Of a stretch of DNA of 64,000 nt, positions 9,655 to 22,100 are shown in pieces; the first letter of the stretch is position 1; each line of letters begins with the position of its first letter. Source of the stretch: Coemansia sp. RSA 487 (lineage: Eukaryota > Kickxellomycota > Kickxellomycetes > Kickxellales > Kickxellaceae); assembly GCA_027577595.1 (NCBI GenBank), contig JANBRJ010000021.1, positions 124,001-188,000 on the forward strand, in the 5' to 3' direction. The notes under the pieces are model-generated. The model made no database searches. It was not told the origin of the DNA and worked only from the letters and a program-made list of their open reading frames with translations. A program made the translations under genes and the position numbers.

Positions 9655-12600
9655 TTAGCTCTTGTAAAGATCCAAAAGAGCGCATTTGAGCACCTGTGAG
9701 CTAGTTTCACACTGTTCGAATTCCTGGATCCACCGCCTCAGCAGCTCCTGGCCAGCAGCACTCTTTATCTCGGGGGCCATTGAATCAAATGCTGGGCCAA
9801 TTTTGCTCTGCGCAAATGCCAAGAGCTCGTTCTTTATATTGGACGACTTCGTCATCAGAATCTTATGCAACACATAGGTCAGCCAGAGTACATTCGTATG
9901 CGGATAGAATCCTGCCCAGTCGTCCTTGGACCACTCGCGCATCTGCCGATAAACGTCAAACTGAATATCGCCTTTTCCCTGGAACAGCGACTCGTCTTTG
10001 AGCGCCACATAAAACACGTTGTTCAACGGGTCGTATTTGGTTGGTTTGGTCGTTGTGGTGGTGTCGCTGGCATCATTGTCAATATGCAGACGTGAGAGAG
10101 TGTAGTCGATAATCGTGCACCGCACCTTGTAGCTTGGAATTGATATGAGCGTGCTCTTGACACGACTGCCGAGAGGTGGCAGCTGGTACAAAAACGTAAG
10201 GTTGCTGTTGTAGCGCGTAACCATGATGTTTCCCCAATGCAGATCGCGATGCTCAAATGAGCTGTTCCGTTCGGCAAGCGCCATGGACAATGCGAGCTGG
10301 CGGATAATACTACGCGCTTCCTTCCACGTCGACACGACGGCGTTTTCCAACGTCTCTCCACCCATTTCCAAAACAAATACAGCAAATAGCTGGCTTTCAG
10401 GGTAATAGTCAGGACGCACGTTTTCGCACAGATCCGGATATTCTGTCTTCCAGCGGTCCCAAGCACGCAAGAGCGGCGTGGGGAGTGATCCTTTGCAAAT
10501 GCAAACACGGAATGCCTTGACAAAGTTTGCGCCCAGCTCACGCTCCTTTGGCTTCAGCGGCATCTTGACTTGCATGCGTGCCTCCTGCAACTTTGCTCGT
10601 TCGCGTTCAGATAGCCTACTTAACGCAAGTGTAGCACCGATTTCTTGGTACAGATCGCGCAGCGTGGTTTGAGGTTCTCCAGTGCCAGATTTGACGCTGG
10701 TGTTTCCAAAAGGAATGACCTTAAGCGCAACTTGCATGATCCTCTCGCCCTTGACGTCGCCCTTCTTACTGTTGAATCTGTCGTATCGGGTCTTCGGAAC
10801 GTACTTCCATTGCGCCGAAAATACCTCCGAGTAAGTAGCCTCACCGATCTTACACAGACCGCTTTTGCTCTCGATCTCGCCCATTTGTTTCTCTGTATGT
10901 TCAGAGGAATCGAGATTAGGAAGCAAAACCCCACATGCTTGTAGTCCACCAGCGGACCAGTCGATAGGAGCCGTCTGTCCACATGCAGCAAGAATGTGTG
11001 TCTTTTGAACGTAGCGACGCGCAGGCAAAAACGGAACAGTAGTTTCTTCGATATCGGGCTCGTTTGATACCTCGCTTGTTGTGTTTCGACGGTTTTCTAC
11101 GCTGTCTGTGCTGAGACGGTGCTGAGGGACTAAAGGAGGGCTTGCCCGTTGTTTTTCATCTATACGCGAGTCGTCGATGCGTTGCTGGCTTGGTGCCGAT
11201 TCAGGTTCAAGAAGCGTCTTTTGGTTGTCCAAATCAAGGCTCTGGCGAAGCCTAGACATACTCGAGATGTCAGAGGACTCAGACTCGTCAAGTGAAATAG
11301 AAATAGGATCAAAGCGCGGCCGCATTGTGGTCATCGGTCGAGCCGGAGAGTAAACGACACGATGTGGCGTAACTACTCTGGATGGGCTGTGTAATGCAGC
11401 TGGCGTGAGCCTTGCCGAGATCCTGCGATTTGACCTGGATGGCGTTACTGGCATCTCACTGTCTAGTGGCGCGGCTGCTAAACCGTTCGATGGCTCTGTA
11501 TTTAGGGCCTCTGTCTGTGTATGCAAAGCAAATGCCTCTTGTGTGTATTGTTGGGTGTGTTCATGCTGAGTCAGGCTGGCTGACAAGCGTTTATAGGCTT
11601 CCGGCTCCTGTGAATCAACAGCCATACGCTCGTCTTGCTGGTCGCCATTTCCTGTTGTTCCTACGGAGCCCATTTGCATTTCGATATCGTTATCATCCAG
11701 ATCGACAGTCTGGGGCCGTGCATCTTTCGGAGCCTTAAAGCGCATCGCCCGTGTAGCAAGAAGTTGTCTGTTTTGTCCAGACTCACTGGCGTATTCTTCG
11801 TCGCTTCCCTTTTCATACTCGCCATTCGATTCATACTCACGCGGCTCAGCACAGCCGGGGAACTTGTTATCAGTATTAGAGACACCGTCCGTGTTTGTAT
11901 TGGACTCTTTCATTTGCACGTCCGCCTGGTCAGCTATGGATATCTGCGAAACGCGACGCGAAAGCTCCCGTGGAGACTTCTTTTGACTGTTATTATTTGC
12001 GTTCTCCTCTTCAGGTTTATTTTCCTCCTGTATAGTGCTGTGAGATTGCATAGGCCTGTTTGATTTTCGCGTGCGAGGGTTTGTTCTGCGACGCGTCACT
12101 TTTCCGCTTGATAGTGGGCTTTCTGGCAGCCGCGATTCCTTATGCTCTGATACAATGCTGCGCTGAGGCTTATATGGCGATTTCTCGCTGGTGTCTATGG
12201 GTTTTGCTTTAGAAACAGGGTTCAGCTCGGTAAATGGATTTGAGTTCTCCTTGGAGCTGGCAACAATCATATACTCAGCAGCATTATTGGCGATGGAGGC
12301 AGTCGGTTCGGCTGGTACGTCCAACTTTTGCGTAAGCTCATCATTCACAAACATCGTGTTTGTGCCATTTGTAACTATATCGGCCACAATGCAAGACAAT
12401 AAACATGAGAAAGAAACAGGGTATTAGCTGGCGGAGTCGAACTATTCGTAAGAAATCGAGCAGGCTAGTTGGTTTAAAACAAGTAGCTGGGTTGTATGTG
12501 GTACTTACCTTTATCTACTGGCAATGGCAGGGACACCTCTTGCACCTGACCATGTCTTTCCAAAGGACCCTCTGGTTCAGACGGTGTTTTATGATCGACT

Positions 12601-13034
12601 TTGAAGTTGGGCTCGGGAAGCAGCTTCTTCCTTGAGTTGGTTTTAGCTCTAGTTGATGCTGGCTTCGAGGTCGTTTTTTTATCCCGTGCAGCTGACTTTG
12701 TCTGGCGTGATTTTCCTATAGCTGTGCCTTTGCGAGCGGTGCTATTAGCGCGGCTCCGCGGCTCTTTGTTCTTGGGAGCTTCTTTGACGGCACGGGAGGG
12801 CACCTTAGCCTTTACAGGTGTTCTATTTGGAGTTGGAGGCGCCTTGGGAGCCTCAAAATCACTTTCCGAACTCGAGTCCATCATTTCTGAAAGAATGGGC
12901 TTTATTCCTGTAATACGAGCAAAGTCGTCGGTCCCCATGACATCCCGATTGACCATTCGCTGTCGGAAACGGCCGTACGTCTTGACCATATGTGAGCTGC
13001 TACCGAGCCGTGCACGCGACCTGCTAATGTCCAT
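9655..13034 (-). CDS. Haspin-type protein kinase (histone H3 Thr3 kinase)
   Basis: Two exons: complement(12509..13034) and complement(9655..12374), separated by a 134-base intron with a GTAAGT donor and ATAG acceptor. The phases agree (1 plus 2) and give 1081 aa. The N-terminal two thirds are basic and Ser/Thr-rich, including an early KTYGR element. The C-terminal kinase domain starts at about residue 685 with a KIGEATYSEVF glycine loop, has the lysine in ALKVIP, the catalytic loop HRDLHWGN (about 884) and IIDYTLSRL (about 932), where haspins carry DYT in place of DFG. The WAGFYPHTNVLWLTYVL segment near the end is also haspin-specific. Haspins phosphorylate histone H3 Thr3 in mitosis, recruiting the chromosomal passenger complex to centromeres. 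All key residues are present, so the enzyme should be active. The start at 13034 was chosen because the upstream in-frame residues are hydrophobic and unlike the family. Confidence 0.92.
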
Positions 13035-14108
13035 TTGTGTAGAGTAAAAGTAAATTATAAATTCTAGTAAAAGCAAAGAGAGGAGGGACAAGAAAATGGC
13101 TGAAGAACGTCGTGTGTTGGTGCTGTAGCCAATTCATGCAGGCATACAACAATACAAAAGATATAAAATAAAGAGTGTGGTTAAAAAAGAAGCAAAGCTG
13201 TCTTTAGATCAGCGATAAACACAACACAAGAAGCTTCCAGCATCCAAAAATAAAAATAAAAAAGTAAACAAAAGCGAAAAGGTGGCTTTTGGGTGGCTCG
13301 AGCCGCACTGAGCCGAGTCACGTGTTTTCCTTTTTTGGACAAAAGATAAAAAGAACCGATAGCGAAACCAAATGCTGAATGCACAGATCGGTACATGTCA
13401 CAGGATGCTGTCTCTTTCGAAGGAGCTGGGAATCCAACATGCAGACATCTTTTTCTCATGGTTTTACTTGAGCGATACTGCAAACACGCGCTTGGAACAC
13501 CTGTTGTTGGGTTTGCTGCCCTGTGTCTGATGTACGCATTTCAGCAACGAGAACGTAGAAAGCGGGATTGCTGCAAATACAAAGCAGATCCAGGATAAAA
13601 AAAGCTCGAATTGAATTAATAGAACTGACATCGAGTACACGAAAGTTCCGCTTTTTTTCTTTGGCCAATTCACATCGTGTGCCGCTTATATTTTCGATAG
13701 AGCAAGAATGGGCCGATGTGCGGAAGATACATTGAGAACGGCGCGTGCGCGAAGGATGGAGACGATCGTATATATTTAAGGCAATATGATTACCGCGATA
13801 ATCCGCGTGATTAGCGTAAACGGGAAGACTGGTCGAATCATTTGCATTTTTTACGTTTCTGCTGTTCGTAGAAAAAAGATAAAGAACAGGAGAAGGGGAA
13901 CTGACGAAGAAAATGGCCGAGCGCAGCAGATTTCTGTCGTTGGCCAAGGAGATATAAAACGCCAAAGTCCATCCGTTCAACAAAACCAAGCGCAATTTCC
14001 TCTGTATCGTCTACAACTCTGCGCCTTTTCCAAAATAAGTACTCTTAGTAAACCACACAAAAACCATCACATAGCTGTATTTTATTCTGTCGCCTTTAGT
14101 CTACAAGA
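13035..14108. other. Divergent promoter region, haspin and Dak
   Basis: About 1.07 kb lies between two divergent start codons. A TATATATTTAA-like stretch is present near 13770 and a CACGTG at 13319-13324; neither is proof of function. Long frames on both strands (for example 13456-13995 on the minus strand) overlap each other and resemble no family. The region probably contains both promoters. Confidence 0.45.
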
Positions 14109-15863
14109 ATGTCTGCCGGAAAGCACTTTGTCACGAACCCAAAGACCTTGGTCAGGGACAGTCTTCGCGGCCTCACCTTTGCAAACCCGCACTTGTCCTT
14201 TGACGAGCAGCAAAAGGTGATTTTCACCAAGGATCTTGCAGACCTACGCAAAACCCAAGCTACCATTTTCTGCGGAGGCGGTAGCGGCCATGAGCCTGCA
14301 CATGCTGGTTTTGTTGGACACGGCATGCTTACCGCCGCTGTGTCGGGCCACGTCTTTGCCTCGCCGACATCCTCCCAAGTCCTCTCCTGTCTGCGCCGCG
14401 TCTATTCCGAGGAGCACGGCACCTTGGTTGTTATCAAGAACTATACAGGCGATGTTCTCAACTTTGGACGTGCCGTCGAGCGCTTCAAGTCCGAGTGCGT
14501 CAACCACGGCAAGCCGCTTCCCAAGGTGGCGATGGTTGTTGTTGACGATGACGTCGGTGTAGTCAACCCCAACGATGACGAGGAGGGCGGCGTTGGCAGG
14601 CGCGGACTGGCCGGGACCGTGCTTGTCTACAAGGTTGCTGGGGCCCATGCAGCCAGTGGCGGCACGCTGGAGCAAGTCAAGGCAAGCGCCGAGTACGTTG
14701 TGACCCATACTTTTACTATCGGCTGTGCGTTGAATGCTGCATCTGTTCCGGGCATTGGGATGCCGCGCTCGCTGCAGGACAACGAAATCGAAATTGGCAT
14801 GGGCATCCACAACGAGCCTGGATTCGAGACCAAGGAGCTCCAGCCGGCAAATGTGCTCGTCCCGGGGCTTGTTGACCATATTATCGGCAGCACGCAGTTC
14901 AAGGGCGCTTGCGCCAGCAACGGCCGTGTGCTTCTTATGGTCAACAACTTGGGTGCCACCTCTAATTTGGAAATGGGCCTTGTTACCAAGATTGCAGCAG
15001 AAACTGTCCAAGCACGTGGGTTCACTCTGGAGCGCACGTTCACTGGCACATACATGACTGGTCTTGCGATGCCTGGCGTGAGCATCTCGCTCTTGGTGCT
15101 ACCGGAGGACGAGTCTGAGCGCGCCAAGCTCCTGTCCCTTGTTGACCAGCCGGCACATTGTCCGGGATGGATAAACCAGTCCAGCGTTGCGGATGCCGGT
15201 AGCACAGACAAGTCTGCCGAGGGTCCCGTGGTCCAGATCAAGGCTGCAGGCGATCCTGCCTGGGAGAATGCCATTTCAGAGGCATACAGCAACGTTGTTG
15301 CCGAAGAGCCACAAGTGACGCTTCTCGACCAGCTCATGGGCGACGGCGATTGTGGCCAGGTTTTGCTCTCTGGAGCCACTGCCATCCATGACGCAGCCAA
15401 GAGCGTGCAGCTGCCACTTAATGACCCGCCAGCAGCGCTTGCTCGCATTTCCTCTATTGTCGAGGATGCGATGGGCGGGACTTCGGGCATTATCTACTGC
15501 CTGTTCCTCGATGGCCTTGCACAGCAGCTACGTGGCCTCAATGTCAACGACAACGGAGCACTGACACCCAAGATCTGGGGCAAAGCCATGCTTGGTGCGC
15601 TCGACACTTTGTACCAGTACACTACGGCACGACCTGGACATCGCACGCTTATTGATGCGCTTCATCCTTTCGCACAGATATTGCAAGACACCGGCGATTT
15701 GAGCGCTGCTATGGATGCAGCCAGCAAGGGTGCTGCTGCGACCGCGCAGATGCAGCCCAAGCGTGGACGTGCAGTCTATGTGCAACAGAAGGAAAATACA
15801 GCAGATGCTGGTGCTGTTGGCCTGGTTGCTGTGCTCAAGGGCATTGTCAAGTCCTTCCAGTAA
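14109..15863 (+). CDS. Dihydroxyacetone kinase (ATP-dependent, DhaK-DhaL fusion)
   Basis: The protein has 584 aa in one exon, the usual length for fungal Dak1/Dak2 and bacterial DhaK-DhaL fusions. The N-terminal DhaK part begins at SAGKHFVTNPKTLVRDSLRG and contains GGGSGHEPAHAGFVG, the glycine-rich substrate loop. His234 in GMGIHNEPG is the residue that binds dihydroxyacetone covalently as a hemiaminal. The C-terminal DhaL part (from about residue 385) has LMGDGDCG, whose aspartates bind the Mg-ATP, and EDAMGGTSG. The enzyme converts dihydroxyacetone (or glyceraldehyde) and ATP to the phosphate, feeding glycerol carbon to glycolysis and detoxifying dihydroxyacetone; it is cytosolic. All motifs are intact. 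The gene lies head to head with haspin and just upstream of TBCD, with no obvious functional link. Confidence 0.96.
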   Translation: MSAGKHFVTNPKTLVRDSLRGLTFANPHLSFDEQQKVIFTKDLADLRKTQATIFCGGGSGHEPAHAGFVGHGMLTAAVSGHVFASPTSSQVLSCLRRVYSEEHGTLVVIKNYTGDVLNFGRAVERFKSECVNHGKPLPKVAMVVVDDDVGVVNPNDDEEGGVGRRGLAGTVLVYKVAGAHAASGGTLEQVKASAEYVVTHTFTIGCALNAASVPGIGMPRSLQDNEIEIGMGIHNEPGFETKELQPANVLVPGLVDHIIGSTQFKGACASNGRVLLMVNNLGATSNLEMGLVTKIAAETVQARGFTLERTFTGTYMTGLAMPGVSISLLVLPEDESERAKLLSLVDQPAHCPGWINQSSVADAGSTDKSAEGPVVQIKAAGDPAWENAISEAYSNVVAEEPQVTLLDQLMGDGDCGQVLLSGATAIHDAAKSVQLPLNDPPAALARISSIVEDAMGGTSGIIYCLFLDGLAQQLRGLNVNDNGALTPKIWGKAMLGALDTLYQYTTARPGHRTLIDALHPFAQILQDTGDLSAAMDAASKGAAATAQMQPKRGRAVYVQQKENTADAGAVGLVAVLKGIVKSFQ

Positions 15864-16127
15864 ACTGCCTTCTGAGGGCTTTTGCTGTTCTTTTTGCGTT
15901 TTGATATTCTTAGCAGTGTAATGAGAGTGAGATCCGTTAAAGGATTCAGCATCTACAGCAGTGATATACGGCCTAATGAGATTAGAGTGTAATCGCGGAT
16001 CAGCTCTCCAATCATGGCTTTAATGCAGCCCAAACGTAAACAGAGATACGGCATTCTTTTTTCCTTTCTCGTCTCCTTAACAAGCTGCTATTTATTATAT
16101 TCCTCTTCCTTAAATTTGTCTGCCAAA

Positions 16128-19100
16128 ATGAGCAAGCACGACCAAGAAGTAGAGACAGACGACGTGGGCAGTGTGCCGACGTTTTTCCGCGAGCACCAAC
16201 AGTTTTTCGAGTATCTTGAACAGATCGCAAGCATGGCAGGGGATCGAGAGACATGGGTAAACAGTGAGGCATCTGAGAAGGAGGAGGAGACCCAGCTTGT
16301 GCGCAAAGCTAGCGGTATACTAGAAGCCTACCAGGAGCAGCCGATGTGCCTTGATCCACATCTAGAGCGTATCGTTAACACATTGATGAGCGTTATCCAG
16401 GAGTATGTGCACGCACTTTATGAAAGCACTGTGGCATCATCGACTTCTACCGGAATCAGCATGTCCAGAATGAGCGAATTGTTTGATCTGGTTTATACGC
16501 TCTGCAAAGTACGTGGATACAAGGTCATTCTGCGCTTCTTTCCCCATAGCGTTGCCGATGTCGAGCCTGTATTTGCAATGCTCTGGTGCCATTCATCAGT
16601 TGATGCTGTTGCGCCTAGTTGGACGACCAGATACATTCTGCTGATTTGGCTCTCGCTTTTGGCAATGGTTCCGTTTGACATGGCTTCAATTGACAGCGGG
16701 CTGTCGAATCCCCCAGCTCTGGATCTGTCGACCGTCAACAGATCAGGCAGAATCAACACATGCGCACATTCTTTGATGGCCAAATGGATCGAGCTTGGAA
16801 AACTGCATCTGAACAAATCGGGTTGCGAAATGGAAGGCGCAGCTGTTATGCTTGCGCATCTGCTTTCGCGAAGAGATGCGCTGGAAAAGGAACAGCCGGA
16901 GTTTATCTCCTGGACAACACGAGAGATCAGCGAGTCTACGGGCTTGGCAGCAGGCGACAATGCCTCAAAAAGCCTGGGGATCAACTCTATACTTCGGATC
17001 AATGGTGCTTTGCGCGTTCTTTGCCACTTGTTCTTGGTTATGGACTCACCGACCGCATTGGACGAACAGCTGGAACCGCTGTTGGCTATTTTCCAGTCAG
17101 ACGCGTTTGAGCAGCATTCTATTACGCGCAAGCTGATATCCAAAGCTTCACAGCGACTGGCCTTGCTCTTTCTTCCGCCAGTGCCACCAAAGCCTACCGT
17201 TGATTACAACGGCATTTCATTACGGGAAAATCTAGAGTCCAGCACAAGTAGCAGCAGGGCCGCAAAGGAAACTCCTGATTTGAATCACCTTGATGATGAC
17301 ACTGCAGATGGCTGTGTGGATCAAGCAGAAGATATAGAACTGTCTGCTGAAGTCGAGGCATTTGTTGGCATCCTTCTCCAAAAGCTTCACGACAAGGTAA
17401 GTTACAACAATCGGGCTTTCCGTTTGTTTCCTCCTTTTTTGCCTATTCTATTCTCGTTGTAAACACCTCGCCTACTCCTCCCCCTTTAGCGGTTGAAGTA
17501 TACGAGAAATGTGTTTGTGCTAATCAAACTAACCATACCACCCACCCACCTGTGCATTCATTTTTTGTTACTCTGTTTGAGAATGGTGCATTATCGTACG
17601 CTTTTACCACCAGCGAATGTAGGACACTATAGTCAGATGGTCAGCCGCAAAGGGGGTTGCGCGCATTGCGGAGAGGCTTCCACCAGTGCTCGCGCAAGAG
17701 ATTGTAGGCGCTGTGGCTTCGATTCTACAAGAAGAGACGCTGGAAGATGAGAGCGGAAGGGCCGATATTTCGATGACATCTGAGTTTTCGTGGCATGGGG
17801 CGCTGATGTCCCTTGCGGAGCTTTCTCGTAGGGGTCTGCTGCCTCCACAGATGTTGCGCGAGACAATTCCATGGATAGTGCGGGTAAGTGAAAGTGGTGT
17901 TCAATTAAAGCATGGCTGTTTATTTTTCATTGTGCCCATTGTATCTGTTGTGCTATGTTGGCCACCCCTATTTTTTATTTTTTGTTATTTTTGCGTTCAC
18001 GAAATGCAACAATTGCAGAGATGAAGGCTTACAAATGACTGAAAGGATATATGCAGGAGATATCTAACATGTATTCTTTTTCATCAATTGCTGTTTTGGC
18101 AATTGTAGGGCTTGACGTATGAGATACAACGAGGCAATTACTCTGTTGGGTCCAATGTTCGCGATGCCGCATGCTATGTAATGTGGTCGTTTGCTCGCAT
18201 CACTAACCCCTTGAGCAAAGCGGTTTTTGCCGAATTGAGCACAGATATGGCCACTGCACTTATATCGGTCGCCACATTTGACCGAGAACCCAACGTCCGC
18301 CGTGCCGCCAGTGCCGCATACCAGGAACATGTTGGTCGCCATGTAAGTATGCGAGATACCAGAATTGCTGCTAAGAAAAAGCTATGACTGGGATTTTACC
18401 CGCGCTAATAGAATTTTATGCCATTGTTTTTTCTTGCCATATGTTTATGCTAGAGCTTGTTTCCGCATGGGATCTCTGTGCTCCAGCTGGCAGATTTTTT
18501 CTCGGTCGGCACCATGCGCAACGCTTTCATTGTTGCAAGCCAAAGTATTGCAGAGTGAGTATTTGTTTTGCCAACATGTCTTGTACTGCACAACCACAAA
18601 GTGCATTTACTCCACCACCCCTCCCCGAACGGTACTTGTGCTAATTTTATAATACGGGTTGGACGAAGATTATGTCTTTTACTGAGTAGATTTCCAGAGT
18701 ATCGGAAGCCGTTGCTGCATCACCTTTGCACCATCACCATATACCATTGGGATTTGAAGACGCGCGAACTAGCAGCAAAGGCGCTTGGCGGATTGGCGCC
18801 TCTTGCGCCCGAGTATGTTATTTCTGATCTGCTCCCCGCCATCGTTGCTGCCACTGCTTCGCCGTTTTTGGCGGTGCGTCATGGCGCAGTTCTCTCTTTG
18901 GGCGTGGTTGCAGAGGTTCTTGGCCCTCGTCTACAAAATAACGTGCAGCTTTCGGAGGTAAGAAATTATTAAGGAGGCTTATGAATGGGGATGGAAGGAA
19001 TATTGGCTTTGGATAATGGCCAATATAAACCGCATGGGGACTAAAAACAGCATCAACAAGTTCGCTCCCTAATTTATGCTGCAATATTCTGTACATATTA

Positions 19101-22100
19101 CGTTTTCAATCAACTACTGCTTAGATGGTGCTATCGGTGCCGGGCAATATTCCAGAAAGGTATATTCAGGACTTTGGCGCATCGCTGACGCTTTCAGCTG
19201 TGGCGAGCTACATTGGTTGTCTCAGCAGAGCAGGCTGGGGCATTGACGGTAGCCAGGGCGGTGGCTCAGGCATGAGACAAAAGCAATTCTTTGACTACTT
19301 TGTACAGGCGTTGACAGTATGCAAGGAAGCGCAGGGAATCGTTCCCGAGTTTACGGCTTTTGTCGACAAGTGCGGGCTTTCGGATGAACAGCATTCTATG
19401 TAAGTGTCATACTTTGGTACTCATTGTTTATGCGTCTGTGTCTGTTTCTTTATACGCATCTTGCCCATGACCACGACATTTATTGTTCTTGCTTGCTGTT
19501 CATGTTTGTTTTCAAACACGACCCGGTTTTTGGATGCTTCTGCTCTATTTGTGGAACAGGCGAGGAAGAATGCTTCGCATGTGCCATGCAAGGAGCAGTA
19601 TATATTGAGTTGCTTTGTCCAATCTGTCACTCACGCAAACAACAATGTGATATAATCGACATGGCCTACATATGAGACATCCGGTACATGCTTGACTATT
19701 TTATTGTTTCTCAGCTGAAGTTCAAATTGACGATGTTGTACGGAATGGTGCATTTATTTCCCGGTAGTGTGGAGCGGTACACTCGTGTCGAGAGATCGGG
19801 GACGTCCTGCCAGAGCTTTGTTCTGGCAATGGGTGCTCTTAATGGCCAAGGCGATTTTGAGCTTTTGTGCAGGCTTGTTACCCAGGGTGCAACAGTGGAG
19901 ACCCGTAGGAACGCAGCAGCAGCACTTGCACACGTTTGCCAGCGCTGGACACAAGGTAAGAGCTGACAAGTAAACAGAGGGCCTTGTCTCCCTTTTTTTC
20001 TTACTGACAATTGGCACCAGCGAACAGATCAGGGGAAGAGAAAGTGGATCTATGGTCAGAATGCTTTAATTGATTTTTAAATATTCCCACTGCTCTGGTG
20101 CTTTAGGTTCTTGTGGCGCTGGCAGTGACAGAGCTACCAAAACGCCCCAGAACGAGCTGGCAGTGACAGAAGCGCTGTTGGAGGGACTCCTTGACCACTC
20201 AGTGGACAACCGCGGCGACGTAGGCTCGTGGGTTCGCAAGCAGTGCCTGGAAACGCTGCTAGTGCTGTGTGGATCCGATAGCACTCTGATCACAAGGATG
20301 GCGGCAGGACACCATGGCAGCGACATTGTGGTGCTGCTCCTGGGTCGTACGCTGCGCGCAACAACGGAAAAGCTTGACAAGCTGCGCACAAGGGCTGGTG
20401 AGCTGCTGGAGACGCTTCTGTACACCCAGCAGGACGACGGCGATACAGCGACTGTTGTGACAGATCTGCCGCCGCCTGTGCAGAGATGTCTAGCGCAGCT
20501 GAGAATGTGCATTCTGCCAAGAGGCGGCATAAATAGCGATTTCCGCCGCCAGGATGGCGGTGATGGCCTGAGCACAGATGATCAACAAGACAAAAGGTAC
20601 GTGGAGGTTTTATTTCTTTTGTTGTTCTATTTCCCAATACGCACGTGGACATGGAACATCCAAGCTGCTTTTCCTGCCTGCTGCTTATGCTGCTGCTGCT
20701 TATGCTGCTGCTGCTGGGGTGGTGACGATTGATTTATTTCTCGGTAATGATGCTTTCCCCTGTCTACTGCTTTATTTCTCCCTGCCCACACTACTTGTTT
20801 CTCAGCAATTGAAGGAGGCAGACGATTGATAGAATCCATCAACCAGTTGTTTGGCTTTGCACCAGAACGCACACACACCACTTGACCGCGTGACGGATGA
20901 AACATTTCCACATGCTTCCAGCCCTTTCTGACAACAACACCACCATCCTTTCCACCAATGCTAGAGGACTGGTTGTTGCTCTTACACGTCACACAAATGG
21001 GAGCCATGCGGGAACTGGAAGTGTGTGTAAGAAAGTAAAAGAATTCTGAGGCTTCCCCTCTGTGAAACTTTGCTACTCAGTGATGCAGTATTGTTGAATG
21101 AAACAAAGCAATGCTAATACTAATATCCGCAGAAACAAGAGTATTGTTCAATCGCTGTAGTGAACGGCGGGAAAAGAGTGAGGATGAGAATGAGGAGAGT
21201 GGTATAAACTGGGCAGATCCTGAAGCGGCATTTGCTCACGTCGTCCATGCACTATCGGTGGATGAGCAGAGACTAAGACAGCCATTGTTTGAAGGACTAG
21301 TCATCACTGGATCAGCAGAACCGCTAGTAAGTAGCATATCTCGATTGTGCAAAAGCTCTGGAGTACGATGCTAATGTTGCGTTTCATTAAATCGAGGGGT
21401 ATCTGTTATTTGTTTTGTTGTCTTTTCCTACAGATCGCGCAGAGGCGGAATGTGAATGGAAGAGGCCTCCTTTGTTTGTTTCGTTGGCGCCTTTCTCGAC
21501 CATGGCATGCAACTCCCCTTGTCAACATCTGTTCTCGTTTGGAGTTGCATTGACCTTGAAAATTGAGACAAAGGACAAGCTTTCTCGTCACTGTTGGGCC
21601 TCGTATTGTTTATGTGTCTAGAATGGCACTAGCGCTCTGGAAATAGTCGCATGTGCAATTTCGTCTGTCTACCCATCATCTTTCATATTTTCTTGGTGTG
21701 TGGTTGCAGGTTGCAAGACTGCATGTTTGTTTTAAATGAGTTGCCTTTTATGTGTTTATTATATGGCCTGCATATTGCAGATGAGTATGTGCTTGCTTTG
21801 TTTCCACTTTCGCTGTTGTTGTTCTTGCTGCTGGTGGCTGCTCATCATCCGACTCAGGACGTACACATCTGCAACTACTGTCTTCTTTTCTCCCTCTCAC
21901 TCTGCTGCATATGCCAGTCGAAAAGTGGGATGGATAGTGGTTTGACCGGCAGTGATGTCGTCTACCCTGTTCTTTCTTTTTCTCGACAGTGGTTCTCAAA
22001 CGTCATTCGCCAAACAAGCAAGGGAAATAAAAATCCCAGAGCCCACAACAACATCCAAGCGTTTTTATTTTATCGATGTGTTATTTACAATTTGCCGTGT

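Noticed and set aside
13319-13324. CACGTG E-boxes here and at 48189 and 56767 in upstream regions
   Set aside because: About fifteen such hexamers are expected by chance in 64 kb, so three in intergenic regions is not evidence of shared control.
13456-13995. 179-codon minus-strand frame between haspin and Dak
   Set aside because: It begins without a supported start context, overlaps other random frames in both directions and has no recognisable domain; it lies in a divergent promoter region.
19404-19655. Candidate extra TBCD exon (RFLDASALFVEQARKN frame)
   Set aside because: It looks protein-like, but no acceptor-donor pair keeps the TBCD frame, and the acceptor at 19768 gives direct continuity with family-like sequence (IVERYTRVERSGTSCQSFVLAMGALN, seen in part).
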